Shown piece after piece: positions 17,820 through 26,375 of a DNA stretch of 64,000 bases. The notes beneath the pieces were generated by a model. The model was not told where the DNA came from, made no database searches, and was given only the letters and a program-made list of their open reading frames with translations. The stretch is from Ignavibacteriota bacterium (lineage in GTDB: Bacteria; Bacteroidota; Ignavibacteria; Ignavibacteriales; Melioribacteraceae). The stretch's first letter is position 1; the number at the start of each line of letters is the position of its first letter. The stretch covers positions 310,001 through 374,000 of the forward strand of contig JADJGF010000001.1 in assembly GCA_016708125.1 (NCBI GenBank), given 5' to 3'. A program made the translations under genes and the position numbers.

Positions 17820-18401
17820 TTAAAGGAATAATTTAGATAATCTTATTTCAACTTCTTTCTTACCTATTTTTTTCAATGATGAATATAAAAAGAGATTGTC
17901 TCCCAAATTTAGTTCCGGGAAAATATCTTTTGTTATTTTAATTGATTTTGACTTTTCAGCTTGAGAAAGTTTATCAACTTTTGAAAGTAAAACAACGTAA
18001 GGAATTTCACTTTCGTTTAGCAATCTATTTAATAAAATATCCAAATCGGTTGGTTTATGTCTGCTATCAATTAAATGAAATGCCAAAGAAATATTTTTAC
18101 TTCTTGTCAAATATTCATGAATTAATTTCTGCCATTTAACTTTTTCCGATACCGAAATTTTTGCATATCCGTAACCGGGCAAATCAACAAAGTGAAATTT
18201 ATTCTCTGTTAAATAGTAATTTACTGATCTTGTTTTTCCGGGAGTTGAACTTGTTTTTGCAACATTTTTTTGTTTTGATAAAGAATTAATAAATGTGGAT
18301 TTCCCAACATTTGAACGACCGCATAAAACCACTTCCGGAATTGGTTCATTTGGCAAATTTTTAATTTCAAAAATTGATTTGGTAAATTTTATATCAAGCA
18401 T
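17820..18401 (-). CDS. engB: ribosome biogenesis GTPase EngB/YsxC
   Basis: This 193-aa TRAFAC GTPase is needed for late assembly of the large ribosomal subunit. The P-loop GRSNVGKST lies near residues 28-36, with TSSTPGKTRSVNYY as the switch I region, DLPGYGYAK as G3 and SKVDK as G4. I chose the ATG at 18401. The frame runs on to a TTG at 18431, but that extension is encoded by the terminator hairpin of the upstream operon and does not belong to the family. The gene follows the rplQ terminator directly, so it may rely on read-through. Confidence 0.95.
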   Translation of the reverse strand: MLDIKFTKSIFEIKNLPNEPIPEVVLCGRSNVGKSTFINSLSKQKNVAKTSSTPGKTRSVNYYLTENKFHFVDLPGYGYAKISVSEKVKWQKLIHEYLTRSKNISLAFHLIDSRHKPTDLDILLNRLLNESEIPYVVLLSKVDKLSQAEKSKSIKITKDIFPELNLGDNLFLYSSLKKIGKKEVEIRLSKLFL

Positions 18402-18402
18402 A

Positions 18403-18429
18403 AATAAAAAGAGCAGCTTGAAGCTGCTC
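18403..18429 (-). terminator. terminator of the ribosomal protein / rpoA / rplQ operon
   Basis: The arms GAGCAGCTT (18411-18419) and AAGCTGCTC (18421-18429) are perfectly complementary. On the minus strand the stem is followed by TTTTTATTT. It lies 25 bases past the rplQ stop and abuts the engB start, closing the long ribosomal protein block. Confidence 0.88.
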
Positions 18430-18454
18430 AACTAAATTAAAGCTTTATTAAAAA

Positions 18455-19213
18455 TTATTTGGCTTTTCCGCCGATTAATTCATCTTGCAATTTTTTTAAT
18501 TCATCCCATCTTCCATCGGCAGCTAGTTGAGATTGTGTCGGCCATGTTTCAGGATCATGTGATTTAAATTTACTTCCAGCATCATATAATATTTCTCTAA
18601 GTTTTACAACTTCTGTTTCTGCAAGTTTAGCAAAAGTTGTAATTCCAGCATCAACAAGCAATTCAGATATTTTTGGTCCAATTCCTTCAATTTTAGTTAA
18701 ATCATCAGCATCACTTGATTTTTCCTCAACTTTATCTTCAATTACTTCTTCTGTAACTTTTTCAATATTTGCAGGAACTTGTTTTGTTTCTACCTTTGTT
18801 TTTGCTTTTGGTTCAGCTTTCTTTTTACTTGTTTTTGATTTATTTGAATTAATATCATTATAATCTACTAATTCAATAATTGCCATTTCGGCTGCATCAC
18901 CTAATCTATTTCCCAATTTAACAATTCTTGTATAACCGCCGGGTCTATCACCAATTTTTTTAACTACTTCAGTGAATAACTCTTTAATTATATCTTTATC
19001 ATTTATATGACGTGCAACAAGCCTTCTTGCATGAACAGAATCATCTTTTGCTTTAGTTATTAAAGGTTCAACAAATAATCTCATTTGTTTTGCTTTTGCA
19101 ACTGTGGTAGTTATTTTTTTATGTTTTATTAACGCAGTTGCTAAAGAACGCAAAGTTGCTGTTCTGTGTGAAGCTGTCCTTCCTAATTTTCTTCCTTTAA
19201 CTCTATGTCTCAT
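18455..19213 (-). CDS. rplQ: ribosomal protein L17 fused to a helix-hairpin-helix domain
   Basis: This protein has 252 aa where ordinary L17 has about 115-160. Residues 1-118 are a complete L17 (MRHRVKGRKLGRTASHR, RPGGYTRIVKLGNRLGDAAEMAIIEL), which binds 23S rRNA near the exit tunnel. A lysine/glutamate-rich linker follows (about 122-170), then a helix-hairpin-helix-like domain with LTKIEGIGPKISELLVDAG and the ending WPTQSQLAADGRWDELKKLQDEL. Similar tails are found on some Bacteroidota ribosomal proteins such as L21. The role of the tail is unknown; nucleic-acid binding is inferred from the fold. It is the last gene of the operon, 21 bases after rpoA and before the terminator. Confidence 0.95.
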   Translation of the reverse strand: MRHRVKGRKLGRTASHRTATLRSLATALIKHKKITTTVAKAKQMRLFVEPLITKAKDDSVHARRLVARHINDKDIIKELFTEVVKKIGDRPGGYTRIVKLGNRLGDAAEMAIIELVDYNDINSNKSKTSKKKAEPKAKTKVETKQVPANIEKVTEEVIEDKVEEKSSDADDLTKIEGIGPKISELLVDAGITTFAKLAETEVVKLREILYDAGSKFKSHDPETWPTQSQLAADGRWDELKKLQDELIGGKAK

Positions 19214-19234
19214 TATTTCAACCTTTTACAGAAA

Positions 19235-20230
19235 TTAATTATTATCAGATTTATCGTTAATGTATTTGTCTACATCCATTCCAAATTCTAAATTATACTG
19301 ATCAACAATTTCCATCAACTCAGCAAGAGACTTTCTTCCAAAGTTTCGGAATTTTAACATTTCACTTTCATCTTTGCGAACCAAATCGCCCATAGTTTTA
19401 ATATTTGCAGCTTTTAAGCAGTTATGTGATCTAACACTTAATTCCAAATCATCAACATTTGTTATAAGAATTTTTCTAATTCTTTCAAATTCAAGATCTT
19501 TTTCGTTATCAACTTTATCTTCTTCTTGCTCAACATCAAAATTGATAAACATATTAATATGATCTCTTAAAATTACGCCAGCGCCGGACATTGCTTCTTC
19601 AGGAGTAACTGATCCATCTGTCATAACTTCTAAAACTAATTTTTCGTATTCGTTACTTTCGCCAATTCTAACGTTTTCAATTTCGTATTTAACATTTTCT
19701 ATTGGTGAAAAAATGGAATCTATTGGAATTATTCCAATTGTTTGATCTGGAATTGTTTGTTTTGAAGCCGGAACATATCCTTTTCCAAATCCAAATCTAA
19801 TTTCCATATTTAATTTTGCACCGGCACTTAATGTTGCAATATGCTCATCTGGATTCATAACTTCAATATCGGGGCAACTTTTTAACAAATCGCCAGCTTT
19901 AAATTCACAAGCACCGTTTAACGAAATATCAAGTTTGTTTGTCTGCTTATTTGTAATGTTGATTCTAACTTTTTTTAGATTAAGAATAATTTCAGCAACA
20001 TCTTCAACAACGCCCGGAATAGTTGTAAATTCATGCAAAACGCCATCAACTTTAATTGCTGTAATTGCAGCACCAGTTAAAGAAGAAAGTAAAACTCTTC
20101 TAAAAGCTGTTCCCAAGGTAACACCAAAACCTCGTTCCAATGGTTGAATTGTGAATTTGCCATATTTTTGATTTGATGAGGCTTCATCTAAAATAACACC
20201 ATCTGGCATTTTAATAAAGGGATAACTCAT
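19235..20230 (-). CDS. rpoA: RNA polymerase alpha subunit
   Basis: This 331-aa subunit dimerises to nucleate polymerase assembly. The N-terminal assembly domain (1-230) includes PLERGFGVTLGTAFRRVLLSSLTG in its expected position. The C-terminal domain (about 255-315) carries the DNA/activator-binding helix-hairpin-helix (LKAANIKTMGDLVRKDE, FGRKSLAELMEIV). It lies between rpsD (37 bases) and rplQ (21 bases), the normal alpha-operon order. Confidence 0.98.
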   Translation of the reverse strand: MSYPFIKMPDGVILDEASSNQKYGKFTIQPLERGFGVTLGTAFRRVLLSSLTGAAITAIKVDGVLHEFTTIPGVVEDVAEIILNLKKVRINITNKQTNKLDISLNGACEFKAGDLLKSCPDIEVMNPDEHIATLSAGAKLNMEIRFGFGKGYVPASKQTIPDQTIGIIPIDSIFSPIENVKYEIENVRIGESNEYEKLVLEVMTDGSVTPEEAMSGAGVILRDHINMFINFDVEQEEDKVDNEKDLEFERIRKILITNVDDLELSVRSHNCLKAANIKTMGDLVRKDESEMLKFRNFGRKSLAELMEIVDQYNLEFGMDVDKYINDKSDNN

Positions 20231-20267
20231 TTAATATCCTCTAATTTGAATTTCTATTTAATTACAA

Positions 20268-20879
20268 TTATTTTGAGTATAACTCAACAATCAATTGCTC
20301 GTTTACATTTATTGGAATTTCACTTCTTTCCGGAAGTTTAAGCAATTTCCCCGAAAGATTAGCTTTTTCAACTTCAATCCATTCATAAGGATTTGATTTT
20401 CTGATTCTCAAAGCATTATGAAAAACATCCATTTTTTTACTTTGTTCTTTTACGCTTATAACATCACCAACTTTCAACAAGTATGATGGTATATTTACTA
20501 AACTTCCATTTACATTGAAATGTCTGTGTAATACTAATTGGCGAGCTTGTGCTCTTGAATTAGCAAACCCAAGTCTAAAAACAGTATTATCAAGTCTTCT
20601 TTCTAATAATTGCAAAAGGTTTTCACCGGTAATACCACGCATTCTTTCAGCTTTTTTAAATAAATTTCTAAATTGTCTTTCAAAAAGCCCATACATTATT
20701 TTCAGTTTTTGTTTTTCTTTTAACTGTAAACCATAATCAGAAACTCTTTTTCTTCCAGCTCCATGTTGACCTGGACCATATGGTTTATTACCTAAAATTT
20801 TATCAAATTTGGGATTACCAAAAATATTTTCGCCAAACTTTCTAACCAATTTTGCTTTAGGGCCGGTATATCTTGCCAT
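20268..20879 (-). CDS. rpsD: ribosomal protein S4
   Basis: This 203-aa 16S rRNA-binding assembly protein begins MARYTGPKAKLVRKFGE. Its S4 RNA-binding domain is at about 92-155 (LERRLDNTVFRLGFANSRAQARQLVLHRHFNVNG). It has no N-terminal zinc cysteines. S4 is the usual translational repressor of the alpha operon in E. coli; no matching leader structure could be checked here. It sits 19 bases after rpsK and 37 before rpoA. Confidence 0.97.
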   Translation of the reverse strand: MARYTGPKAKLVRKFGENIFGNPKFDKILGNKPYGPGQHGAGRKRVSDYGLQLKEKQKLKIMYGLFERQFRNLFKKAERMRGITGENLLQLLERRLDNTVFRLGFANSRAQARQLVLHRHFNVNGSLVNIPSYLLKVGDVISVKEQSKKMDVFHNALRIRKSNPYEWIEVEKANLSGKLLKLPERSEIPINVNEQLIVELYSK

Positions 20880-20898
20880 CTATATTATTTCCTTTTAA

Positions 20899-21285
20899 TT
20901 ATACTCTTCTACGTTTTGGTGGTCTACATCCATTATGCGGAATTGGAGTTATGTCTTTAATTGACATTATATGTAATCCGGCAGTATTTAATGCTCTAAT
21001 TGCTGCATCTCTGCCAGAGCCTGGTCCTTTTATAAAAACATCAACTCTTTTTAATCCAAGATCATGAGCTTCTTTTGCTGCAACTTCAGATGTAACTTGG
21101 GCTGCAAAAGGAGTATTTTTTCTTGATCCTTTAAATCCGTTTTTACCAGCAGATGACCAAGAAATTGTATTTCCGTAAACATCCGTAATTGTTACAATAA
21201 CATTGTTAAATGTTGCCTTAACATGCGCTACACCTACCGCATCAACATGAATTTTCTTTTTAGATTTTCTTGTAACTTTAGCCAA
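20899..21285 (-). CDS. rpsK: ribosomal protein S11
   Basis: This 128-aa small-subunit platform protein contains VAHVKATFNNVIVTITD and the C-terminal DITPIPHNGCRPPKRRRV characteristic of S11. The start is TTG, supported by AGGAG seven bases upstream and by the conserved MAKVTRKSKK beginning. It lies between rpsM (29 bases) and rpsD (19 bases). Confidence 0.97.
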   Translation of the reverse strand: MAKVTRKSKKKIHVDAVGVAHVKATFNNVIVTITDVYGNTISWSSAGKNGFKGSRKNTPFAAQVTSEVAAKEAHDLGLKRVDVFIKGPGSGRDAAIRALNTAGLHIMSIKDITPIPHNGCRPPKRRRV

Positions 21286-21314
21286 GATAAAACTCCTTAA
21301 AAATTAAATTTATA

Positions 21315-21695
21315 TTACTTGAGACCTGGTTTTTTCTTACCTGCAACTGTTCTTTTCTTACCTTTTCTTGTTCTTGAATTGGTTTTCGTTCTTTGTCCTC
21401 TTACCGGCAATCCTCTTCGGTGTCTAATGCCTCTGTAGGTTCCAATATCCATAAGTCTCTTAATATTTTGCTGAACTTCACTTCTTAAAGCACCTTCAAC
21501 CTTAATTTCGGCTGTCATTATTGCTCTAATTTTAGCAACTTCTTCTTCTGTTAAATCAGCAATCCTTTTGTGTGGATCAACTTTAGCTTTTTCTAGAATG
21601 TACATCGAAGTATGCTGTCCAATTCCATAAATATAAGTTAACCCTATAAAAGTTTTTTTCTGTTTTGGTAAATCAATTCCTGCGATTCGAGCCAA
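21315..21695 (-). CDS. rpsM: ribosomal protein S13
   Basis: This 126-aa small-subunit head protein contacts the P-site tRNA and the B1 intersubunit bridges. It begins MARIAGIDLPKQK and carries RGIRHRRGLPVRGQRTKTNSR, ending in a basic tail. The start is TTG with a GGAGA upstream. It follows rpmJ by 23 bases in the standard rpmJ-rpsM-rpsK-rpsD order. Confidence 0.97.
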   Translation of the reverse strand: MARIAGIDLPKQKKTFIGLTYIYGIGQHTSMYILEKAKVDPHKRIADLTEEEVAKIRAIMTAEIKVEGALRSEVQQNIKRLMDIGTYRGIRHRRGLPVRGQRTKTNSRTRKGKKRTVAGKKKPGLK

Positions 21696-21718
21696 ACTAT
21701 TTATCTCCTAAATTTGGT

Positions 21719-21832
21719 TTAACCTTGACGTTGTTTATGTTTTGGATTCTTGCAGATTACTCTTACAGATCCGTTTCTTTTAATAATTTTACAATTATCG
21801 CACATTTTCTTTACAGACGCTCGAACTTTCAT
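21719..21832 (-). CDS. rpmJ: ribosomal protein L36, zinc-binding form
   Basis: This is a 37-aa gene found by reading the gap between infA and rpsM. The product begins MKVRASVKKMCDNCKII and ends ICKNPKHKQRQG. Cys11, Cys14, Cys27 and His32 give the classic zinc ribbon. The ATG is at 21832 and the TAA at 21719-21721. It lies 10 bases after infA and 23 before rpsM, its universal position. Confidence 0.96.
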   Translation of the reverse strand: MKVRASVKKMCDNCKIIKRNGSVRVICKNPKHKQRQG

Positions 21833-21842
21833 TATAGCTCCG

Positions 21843-22061
21843 TTATTTATACCTATATGTTATTCTACCCTTGTTCAAATCATACGGTGATAATTCAATT
21901 GCAACCTTATCACCAACTAAAATTTTAATAAAATGCATTCTCATTTTACCAGAAATATGTGCTAAGATTTCATGTCCATTTTCTAACTTAACATTAAAAT
22001 GAGCATTTGGAAGTGTTTCTGTTATAATTCCATCTACTTTAATTGAATCTTGCTTTGCCAT
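21843..22061 (-). CDS. infA: translation initiation factor IF-1
   Basis: This 72-aa S1-type OB-fold protein binds the ribosomal A site during initiation. It shows MAKQDSIKVDGIITETLPNA, GHEILAHISGKMRMH and KGRITYRYK. I start it at the ATG 22059-22061, which overlaps the map stop codon as TAATG; the frame extends two codons further up but that removes the coupling. It lies 10 bases before rpmJ. Confidence 0.97.
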   Translation of the reverse strand: MAKQDSIKVDGIITETLPNAHFNVKLENGHEILAHISGKMRMHFIKILVGDKVAIELSPYDLNKGRITYRYK

Positions 22062-22822
22062 TAACACACTGATAAAATTTCTGGAAATCCATTTATTATA
22101 GCAATTGTATGCTCAAAATGAGCAGATGCTTTACCATCTTTTGTTACAACTGTCCAACCATCCGGCTTTACCCTTACTTCAAAAGTTCCAATATTAATCA
22201 TTGGTTCAATCGCAAAAGTCATTCCGTTTTTTATTTTTGCACCACTATTAACTCTTCCAAAATTTGGTATTTGCGGATCTTCATGCAAATATTTTCCAAC
22301 ACCATGTCCGCAAAGATCTTTAACTACTGAAAATCCATGTCTTTCGACATATTCTTGAATTGCAAAAGAAATATCACCTACTTTATTATTTTCTCTTGCT
22401 TGTTCAATTCCCATATAAAGGGATTTTTCAGTAATTTCCAGCAAAGATTTTTTTTCTTCTGAAACTTTACCTATTGCAACAGATAAAGCTGCATCTCCAA
22501 AATATCCATTCTTTTTAACACCAACATCTATCGAAAGTAAATCACCTTCAATTAAAACTCTGCTACTTGGTATTCCGTGAACAACTTCCTCATTTAATGA
22601 AGAACAAATAGTACCCGGAAAATCCATTGAACCGGCTTGAGAATATCCTTTGAAAGCCGGAATAGCATTATTACTTAAAATATAATCTTCAGCTATTTTA
22701 TCTAATTCTAAAGTTGTTTTACCAACTTTTGCATAACTTTTTACTAATTGTAAAGTTTCAGCAACTAATCTTGAACTTTCCCTAATAAAATCAATTTCTT
22801 TTTGACTTTTTATTAAAATCAC
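22061..22822 (-). CDS. map: methionine aminopeptidase, type I
   Basis: This 253-aa dinuclear metal enzyme removes the initiator methionine from nascent proteins. The metal ligands appear as the aspartates in LLSIDVGVKKNGYFGDAA, then HGVG, the glutamate in FAIEPM and the final glutamate in SAHFEHTIAI. The VHGIPSSR segment places the substrate histidine. The start is GTG at 22822, 9 bases after secY. The adk gene that often sits between secY and map is absent here. Confidence 0.96.
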   Translation of the reverse strand: MILIKSQKEIDFIRESSRLVAETLQLVKSYAKVGKTTLELDKIAEDYILSNNAIPAFKGYSQAGSMDFPGTICSSLNEEVVHGIPSSRVLIEGDLLSIDVGVKKNGYFGDAALSVAIGKVSEEKKSLLEITEKSLYMGIEQARENNKVGDISFAIQEYVERHGFSVVKDLCGHGVGKYLHEDPQIPNFGRVNSGAKIKNGMTFAIEPMINIGTFEVRVKPDGWTVVTKDGKASAHFEHTIAIINGFPEILSVC

Positions 22823-22831
22823 AAAGAGTAA

Positions 22832-24169
22832 TTACCTTCTGCCTTTTATTTTACCGGATTTCATAAAGCCATCATAATGACGCATTAGCAAATGAGATTC
22901 AATTTGCTGTAAAGTATCTAAAGCAACTCCAACTAAAATCAGTAAACTTGTACCACCGAAGAAAGATGCAAAAGATCCGGAAACGCCAAGTTTGGAAATG
23001 AACGCTGGTAAAATTGCAATTATTGCTAAAAATATTGATCCAGGCAATGTAATTTTTGTTAAAATATTATCAATGAATTCTGAAGTTTGCTTCCCAGGAC
23101 GAATACCGGGTACAAACCCACCTTGCTTTTTCATAGTTTCTGCAACTTCCTGCGGATTAAAAGCTATTGCTGTATAAAAGTAAGTAAAGAACACAATAAT
23201 AATTGCATATATAAAAGAATATGTAAAAGATGTATAATTAAAATAACCAACTATACTCTGTATAAATTCATTATCTGGAAAGAAAGATAATACTGTACTA
23301 GGAATAAACATAATTGCCTGAGCAAAAATAATTGGCATAACTCCAGCAGTGTTAACTCGTAAAGGAATATATTGAGTTACTCCGCCGTAAACTTTTCTTC
23401 CAACAACTCTTTTTGCATATTGCACAGGAATTCTTCTTGTTCCTTGAGTAACAAGTACAATTCCAGCAATTATAAAAACCATAACTACTAATATTGCTAT
23501 TTCAACAATTATATTTCTTGTTCCAGCACTTATCAATCTTGCTTCATCTAATAGAGCAAATGGTAATCTGTTAATAATATTGATAAAAATAATTAATGAT
23601 ATTCCGTTGCCAATTCCCTTTTCAGTAATTTGTTCACCCATCCACATCATAAAAATCGTTCCGGCAACAAGTATAATTACAGATGAAAGAACAAATCCAA
23701 ATCCTCTTACTTCTTCCGGGACAACCGGAACTCCGTTAAATGATAAATTCATTATAACGCCGGTTACAATTCCAAGAGATTGAAACAAAGAAATAAAAAC
23801 TGTTCCATATCTTGTTAATTGAGTAATTTTCTTTCTTCCTTCTTCACCTTCTTTTTGCAGCTTTTGGAAATAAGGAATTACCGCACCACCTAATTGAATT
23901 ATAATAGATGCAGAAATATATGGCATAATTCCCAATGCAAAAATTGCTGCATTTGAAAATGCACCGCCCGCAAACATATCATATAAACCAAGCAAATTAT
24001 CAGCAGTTTTATTTGCCATTGCTTCAGCAAGTAAATATGAATCAATACCTGGTAACGTAATATGCGCGCCAACTCTAACAATAATTAATAATCCTAAAGT
24101 ATAGAGAATTCTATCTCTAAGCTCATGAATTTTAAATATGTTTCTGAAAGTATCCTGAATTCTGCCCAT
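22832..24169 (-). CDS. secY: Sec translocon channel subunit SecY
   Basis: This 445-aa inner-membrane channel protein has ten predicted transmembrane segments. It carries the family signatures VRVGAHITLPGID near the N-terminus, GQPITEKGIGNG-type sequence (here GEQITEKGIGNGISLIIF), and the cytoplasmic loop PVQYAKRVVGRK. It pairs with SecE, encoded at 48.7-48.9 kb. Its ATG overlaps the rplO stop codon by one base (TAATG), giving translational coupling. Confidence 0.98.
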   Translation of the reverse strand: MGRIQDTFRNIFKIHELRDRILYTLGLLIIVRVGAHITLPGIDSYLLAEAMANKTADNLLGLYDMFAGGAFSNAAIFALGIMPYISASIIIQLGGAVIPYFQKLQKEGEEGRKKITQLTRYGTVFISLFQSLGIVTGVIMNLSFNGVPVVPEEVRGFGFVLSSVIILVAGTIFMMWMGEQITEKGIGNGISLIIFINIINRLPFALLDEARLISAGTRNIIVEIAILVVMVFIIAGIVLVTQGTRRIPVQYAKRVVGRKVYGGVTQYIPLRVNTAGVMPIIFAQAIMFIPSTVLSFFPDNEFIQSIVGYFNYTSFTYSFIYAIIIVFFTYFYTAIAFNPQEVAETMKKQGGFVPGIRPGKQTSEFIDNILTKITLPGSIFLAIIAILPAFISKLGVSGSFASFFGGTSLLILVGVALDTLQQIESHLLMRHYDGFMKSGKIKGRR

Positions 24170-24630
24170 TAATCTTTAATCTCGTTTAATTTTCCACCAG
24201 CAGCTTCAATTTTTTCTTTTGCTGATTTGCTAAAATATTTAGCATCAACATTTAATTTTGCTGAAATTTGACCATTTCCTAAAATTTTAAATGGTTCATT
24301 AATATTTTTAATTAATCCATTTTTGTGAAGAATTTCTGCATTTACGGAATCTACTATTTTTTTAGAATCAAATAATTTCTGCAAAACTTCAACATTTATT
24401 GGCTGATAATAAACTTTGAAAATATTGGTAAACCCTCTTTTAGGTACGCGTCTTTGTAGAGGCATTTGTCCGCCTTCAAACCAAGCTCTAAACTTATGAC
24501 CGGAACGTGATTTTTGACCGTTCATTCCTTTTGTTGCCGTACCGCCATGTCCGCTGCCCTCACCACGACCAATTCTTTTTCTTTTTTTAATTGATCCTTC
24601 AGCATATTTAAGATTACTTAAAATATCCAT
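24169..24630 (-). CDS. rplO: ribosomal protein L15
   Basis: This 153-aa late-assembling 23S rRNA-binding protein shows the glycine/arginine-rich N-terminus (KKRKRIGRGEGSGHGGTATKG) and RAWFEGGQMPLQRRVPKRGF. It lies 9 bases after rpmD and shares one base with secY, the normal spc order. Confidence 0.97.
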   Translation of the reverse strand: MDILSNLKYAEGSIKKRKRIGRGEGSGHGGTATKGMNGQKSRSGHKFRAWFEGGQMPLQRRVPKRGFTNIFKVYYQPINVEVLQKLFDSKKIVDSVNAEILHKNGLIKNINEPFKILGNGQISAKLNVDAKYFSKSAKEKIEAAGGKLNEIKD

Positions 24631-24639
24631 TTTAAATCC

Positions 24640-24822
24640 TTAGTCTACTATTTCTTCAAATTTTACTAAATGATGAACTTTATTTATCATTCCTCTAATT
24701 TGAGGAGTGTCATTATGAATTTTGCTATAATTAGGTCTGCCTAATCCAAGCGCTTTTATTGTTAATTTTTGATCTTTTGGACGATCAATAACGCTTTTTG
24801 TCTGTGTAATCTTTAATTTCAT
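24640..24822 (-). CDS. rpmD: ribosomal protein L30
   Basis: This is a 60-aa large-subunit protein. KLKITQTKSVIDRPKDQK is followed by LGLGRPN and IRGMINKVHHLVKFEE, the compact bacterial L30 pattern. It lies 15 bases after rpsE and 9 before rplO. Confidence 0.96.
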   Translation of the reverse strand: MKLKITQTKSVIDRPKDQKLTIKALGLGRPNYSKIHNDTPQIRGMINKVHHLVKFEEIVD

Positions 24823-24837
24823 TAATGTAGTTCCCTA

Positions 24838-25344
24838 TTAAACAGCAAATAACTGATTAATTTCCATATTTCTTTTTGCTGCCATTGTTCTTGCATCAAT
24901 AAGATTTAATAATCCTTGCAAAGTTGCTTTAACTTGATTATGAGGATTGCTTGAGCCTAAAGATTTAGTTAATATATCTTGAGCACCAGCCATTTCCAAA
25001 ACTGCTCTAACTCCACCGCCCGCAATAAGTCCTGTACCGGGAGAAGCAGGTTTTAATAATACTTTTCCAGCACCATATTTTCCAATAATTGTATGTGGAA
25101 TAGTTCCTTTATTTAGCGAAATTCTATAGACATTTTTCTTTGCATCATCAATACCTTTTGAAATTGCATCTGTAACTTCATTTGCTTTACCAAGACCAAT
25201 ACCAACATGACCATCGCCATCACCAACAACAACTATAGCATTAAAGCTAAATCTTCTACCGCCTTTTACAACTTTAGCGACACGATTTATGTGAACTACT
25301 TTTTCTTTTAATCCTTCTAATCCACTAACTTTTCTATGCTTCAA
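24838..25344 (-). CDS. rpsE: ribosomal protein S5
   Basis: This 168-aa small-subunit protein is involved in decoding accuracy. The double-stranded-RNA-binding-like N-terminal domain includes VVKGGRRFSFNAIVVVGDGDGHVGIGLGKA. The C-terminal domain has PASPGTGLIAGGGVRAVLEMAG. The start is TTG, with AGGAG seven bases upstream and no ATG alternative. Unusually, the gene upstream is not rplR directly but a tRNA-Gln gene that ends 28 bases before this start. Confidence 0.97.
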   Translation of the reverse strand: MKHRKVSGLEGLKEKVVHINRVAKVVKGGRRFSFNAIVVVGDGDGHVGIGLGKANEVTDAISKGIDDAKKNVYRISLNKGTIPHTIIGKYGAGKVLLKPASPGTGLIAGGGVRAVLEMAGAQDILTKSLGSSNPHNQVKATLQGLLNLIDARTMAAKRNMEINQLFAV

Positions 25345-25372
25345 TTTTATACTCCTTAATTACAATATTTTG

Positions 25373-25443
25373 TTGCCGGAAGAGGACTCGAACCTCTACA
25401 GACGGCGTCAAAGACCGTTGTCCTACCATTAGACGATCCGGCA
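25373..25443 (-). tRNA. tRNA-Gln (anticodon TTG)
   Basis: It folds as a complete cloverleaf: a 7-bp acceptor stem TGCCGGA/TCCGGCA, a D-arm with GGTAGGAC, and a 5-bp anticodon stem ACGGT/GCCGT with loop CTTTGAC. The T-arm is AGAGG TTCGAGT CCTCT, with discriminator A. The anticodon TTG reads CAA and CAG. CCA is not encoded. It lies between rplR (4 bases upstream) and rpsE in the spc ribosomal protein cluster, so it must be processed from that transcript or have an internal promoter. Confidence 0.96.
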
Positions 25444-25447
25444 CTAA

Positions 25448-25801
25448 TTAAAATTTTAAACCGCCTTCTCTTGCTCCTTCGGCAATTGCTTGAACTCTAC
25501 CATGATATCTATAACCAGATCTATCAAATACAACCGAACTTATTCCTTTTTCTATGGCTTTCTGTGCTAATAATTTACCAACTAATTTACTTTTAGCAAT
25601 TTTAGTTTTTGTATCTTTTATTTCAACTTGTATATCCTTTGATAAGGATGATGCAGCTACTAAAGTTGTTCTATTCACATCATCAATTACTTGCGCATAA
25701 ATTTGATTCAAACTTCTAAAAACAGCAATTCTTGGTCTTTCAGAAGTTCCAGAAATTTTTTTGCTAACTCTAATTTTATTTTTTAATCTTTTTTCTTTCA
25801 T
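25448..25801 (-). CDS. rplR: ribosomal protein L18
   Basis: This 117-aa 5S rRNA-binding protein contains RPRIAVFRSLNQIYAQVIDD and the ending FDRSGYRYHGRVQAIAEGAREGGLKF, typical of L18. It lies 16 bases after rplF; its stop is only 4 bases before the tRNA-Gln gene. Confidence 0.97.
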   Translation of the reverse strand: MKEKRLKNKIRVSKKISGTSERPRIAVFRSLNQIYAQVIDDVNRTTLVAASSLSKDIQVEIKDTKTKIAKSKLVGKLLAQKAIEKGISSVVFDRSGYRYHGRVQAIAEGAREGGLKF

Positions 25802-25817
25802 TTTAAATTCCCAAACC

Positions 25818-26354
25818 CTATTTACCAGCTGTCTTGCCAGCTTTACGAATAATTGTTTCGTTAGAATATTTTATACCTTTACCTTTATATGGTTCAGGTT
25901 TTCTGATTGATCTAATTTTTGCTGCAATTTGTCCAACTAATTCTTTATCACAACCGGAAATTTTAATTTGAGTTGGAGTTACTACTTCCAATTTAATTCC
26001 ATCCGGAGGCATAAAAAATATTGGATGTGAATAACCAATCGTAAAAAGAATATTACTTTCTTTCTGTTCAGCTTTATATCCAACACCAACAATATCAAGT
26101 GTTTTTGAAAAACCTTGAGAAACGCCTTCCACCATATTATTAATTAGAGCTCTTGTTAAACCATGTAAAGCTCTATTTTCCCTTAAATCATTTGGTCTGG
26201 TTACAAGAACTTCAGAACCTTCTACATTTATTTTAATATTTGGATGAAAAGATTTTTCAAGCTCGCCTAATTTACCTTTAATTTTAATTGAATTTCCTTT
26301 TTGTGAAAATTCAATATCTGCAATATTTATTGGTTTTTTACCAATTCTTGACAC
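25818..26354 (-). CDS. rplF: ribosomal protein L6
   Basis: This 178-aa protein near the factor-binding site of the large subunit has two alpha-beta L6 domains. It begins MSRIGKKPI and ends with RKPEPYKGKGIKYSNETIIRK. The start is GTG. It lies 21 bases after rpsH and 16 before rplR. Confidence 0.97.
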   Translation of the reverse strand: MSRIGKKPINIADIEFSQKGNSIKIKGKLGELEKSFHPNIKINVEGSEVLVTRPNDLRENRALHGLTRALINNMVEGVSQGFSKTLDIVGVGYKAEQKESNILFTIGYSHPIFFMPPDGIKLEVVTPTQIKISGCDKELVGQIAAKIRSIRKPEPYKGKGIKYSNETIIRKAGKTAGK

Positions 26355-26375
26355 TTTTATTCTCCGTAACTTAAA

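Noticed and set aside
18402..18431. Longer N-terminus for EngB from a TTG at 18431
   Set aside because: It would be encoded by the rplQ terminator hairpin; the ATG at 18401 fits the family.
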